Source: Oscillospiraceae bacterium | GTDB lineage: Bacteria > Bacillota_A > Clostridia > Oscillospirales > Oscillospiraceae | Length of the DNA stretch: 5,201 nucleotides | NCBI GenBank assembly: GCA_017411665.1 | Contig: JAFQPT010000023.1 | Coordinates: 1 to 5,201, forward strand | Reading direction: 5' to 3' | In this document: piece after piece, positions 4,759-5,201 of the stretch | Layout: every line of letters starts with the position of its first letter | Numbering within the stretch: position 1 is the stretch's first letter | Made by a program: the position numbers and the translations under genes | Notes under the pieces: model-generated | What the model saw: the letters and a program-made list of their open reading frames with translations, nothing else | Database searches by the model: none | What the model was told of the DNA's origin: nothing

Positions 4759-4863
4759 TGTGGAAAACAAAAAGTAACTATTGTAGTAGAAGTTGTAATT
4801 TGTTGTAAAAAGTTCCGAATTTGAAACAAACTTACCCACAATTGTGGAAAACTATGTGGGAAA
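4759..4863. promoter_or_regulatory. Cluster of four DnaA-box-like nonamers in an AT-rich spacer
   Basis: Four nonamers resemble the DnaA box TTATCCACA: TTTTCCACA on the minus strand at 4759-4767 and 4843-4851, TTACCCACA on the plus strand at 4832-4840, and TTTCCCACA on the minus strand at 4855-4863. Three are packed within 32 bases and create the perfect 12-bp palindrome CCACAATTGTGG (4836-4847). The 144-nt spacer between the GerAB-like stop and its terminator is otherwise AT-rich and holds no gene. DnaA binding is a hypothesis; a palindrome-binding repressor is the main alternative. Confidence 0.4.
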
Positions 4864-4866
4864 TGT

Positions 4867-5201
4867 TCAAAACTTTTTGCGCACTGCGGAGAAAATCCAA
4901 AGCAGGGGAATAATCAGATACGCCCATCCCAGATGGATGGCGGGAATCAGAAATTCCGACCAGCGAACCAGAGATTGACTGTCGGGTGCGATTCGGAATG
5001 CGATGAAAACTGCAAGTATGCAGCCGAGAATGACCCATACTCGACGGGCGGATTCAAAGTCATTGGGCTTGGTAATTTGCAGCAGAATGTCCGATACAAT
5101 CATCAGCTCGACCGTAATCAATACAAAATCCGGCAGCAACCACAGACCGACCACTAAGGCTTCGATTCGTTCCACACCGCTGAAAATGGAAAGATCTCTT
5201 G
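4867..5201 (-). CDS. GerAB-like spore germination permease, C-terminal part (5' end outside window)
   Basis: The frame is open to the window edge and encodes about 110 residues ending in TGA at 4867-4869. A GTG at 5173-5175 could be read as a start, but the frame continues upstream as RDLSIFSGVERIEALVVGLW, which fits an internal part of a longer protein. The context ERIEALVVGLWLLPDF matches the region before a late membrane helix in spore germinant receptor B subunits (GerAB family, amino acid/polyamine permease superfamily). Three hydrophobic segments follow: about LVVGLWLLPDFVLITVELMI, VWVILGCILAVFIAFRI and FLIPAIHLGWAYLIIPLLWI. The chain ends in a short basic tail (RKKF), which resembles the last helices and tail of the family. 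Such proteins sit in the spore inner membrane and form germinant receptors with A and C subunits. The other subunit genes are not in the window. Family assignment from this fragment is likely but not certain. Confidence 0.75.
   Translation of the reverse strand, partial: RDLSIFSGVERIEALVVGLWLLPDFVLITVELMIVSDILLQITKPNDFESARRVWVILGCILAVFIAFRIAPDSQSLVRWSEFLIPAIHLGWAYLIIPLLWIFSAVRKKF

Noticed and set aside
4630..4839. A 69-residue minus-strand frame upstream of hypA
   Set aside because: It spans the terminator hairpin and the hyp promoter, is very AT-rich with low-complexity Phe/Leu runs, and has no ribosome binding site.
4723..4866. Chromosomal replication origin (oriC)
   Set aside because: No dnaA, dnaN, rpmH or similar origin-flanking gene is in the window, the boxes are few and mostly non-consensus, and the trio-like motif is wrongly spaced.

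Overview
The window looks like chromosomal DNA from a low-to-mid GC, endospore-forming member of the Clostridia, perhaps an Oscillospiraceae/Ruminococcaceae-type gut anaerobe. This rests on a GerAB-like spore germinant receptor fragment, strong AGGAGG-type ribosome binding sites, an ECF sigma/anti-sigma pair of clostridial type, ferredoxin-rich gene content, and a palindromic intergenic repeat of a kind I associate with that group. The taxonomy is inferred. No phage, transposase, CRISPR, tRNA or rRNA signal was seen.

Layout. 1-165 (+): the end of an RNase HI gene, closed by a strong hairpin terminator. 259-843 (+): a maltose/galactoside-type sugar O-acetyltransferase with its own extended -10 promoter and good ribosome binding site. 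A bidirectional terminator at 916-950 separates it from a convergent minus-strand block. Reading that block in its direction of transcription, 2331-1843 is an ECF sigma factor whose end overlaps the start of a membrane-anchored putative anti-sigma factor (1856-954). An ECF-style promoter (TGACA, 16 nt, CGTC) lies just upstream and suggests autoregulation. A cruciform-forming, MITE-like repeat (about 2419-2610) separates this pair from the next operon.

The most interesting part is the minus-strand three-gene operon 4604-2653: a miniature HypA lacking its zinc-ribbon domain, a 341-residue iron-sulfur protein with 19 cysteines (including a C-F-C-C-P-C-C-C cluster and two ferredoxin-type 4Fe-4S motifs), and the nickel-metallochaperone GTPase HypB. 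It has a recognisable promoter at one end and a hairpin terminator at the other, and very tight gene spacing. No hypC, D, E or F and no hydrogenase structural gene is present in the window. My hypothesis is that this is a self-contained HypA/HypB-type metal-delivery module serving the iron-sulfur protein or an unseen nickel enzyme.

The right end (4867-5201, minus) holds the C-terminal part of a GerAB-like spore germination permease. Between it and its terminator lies a 144-nt AT-rich stretch with four DnaA-box-like nonamers.
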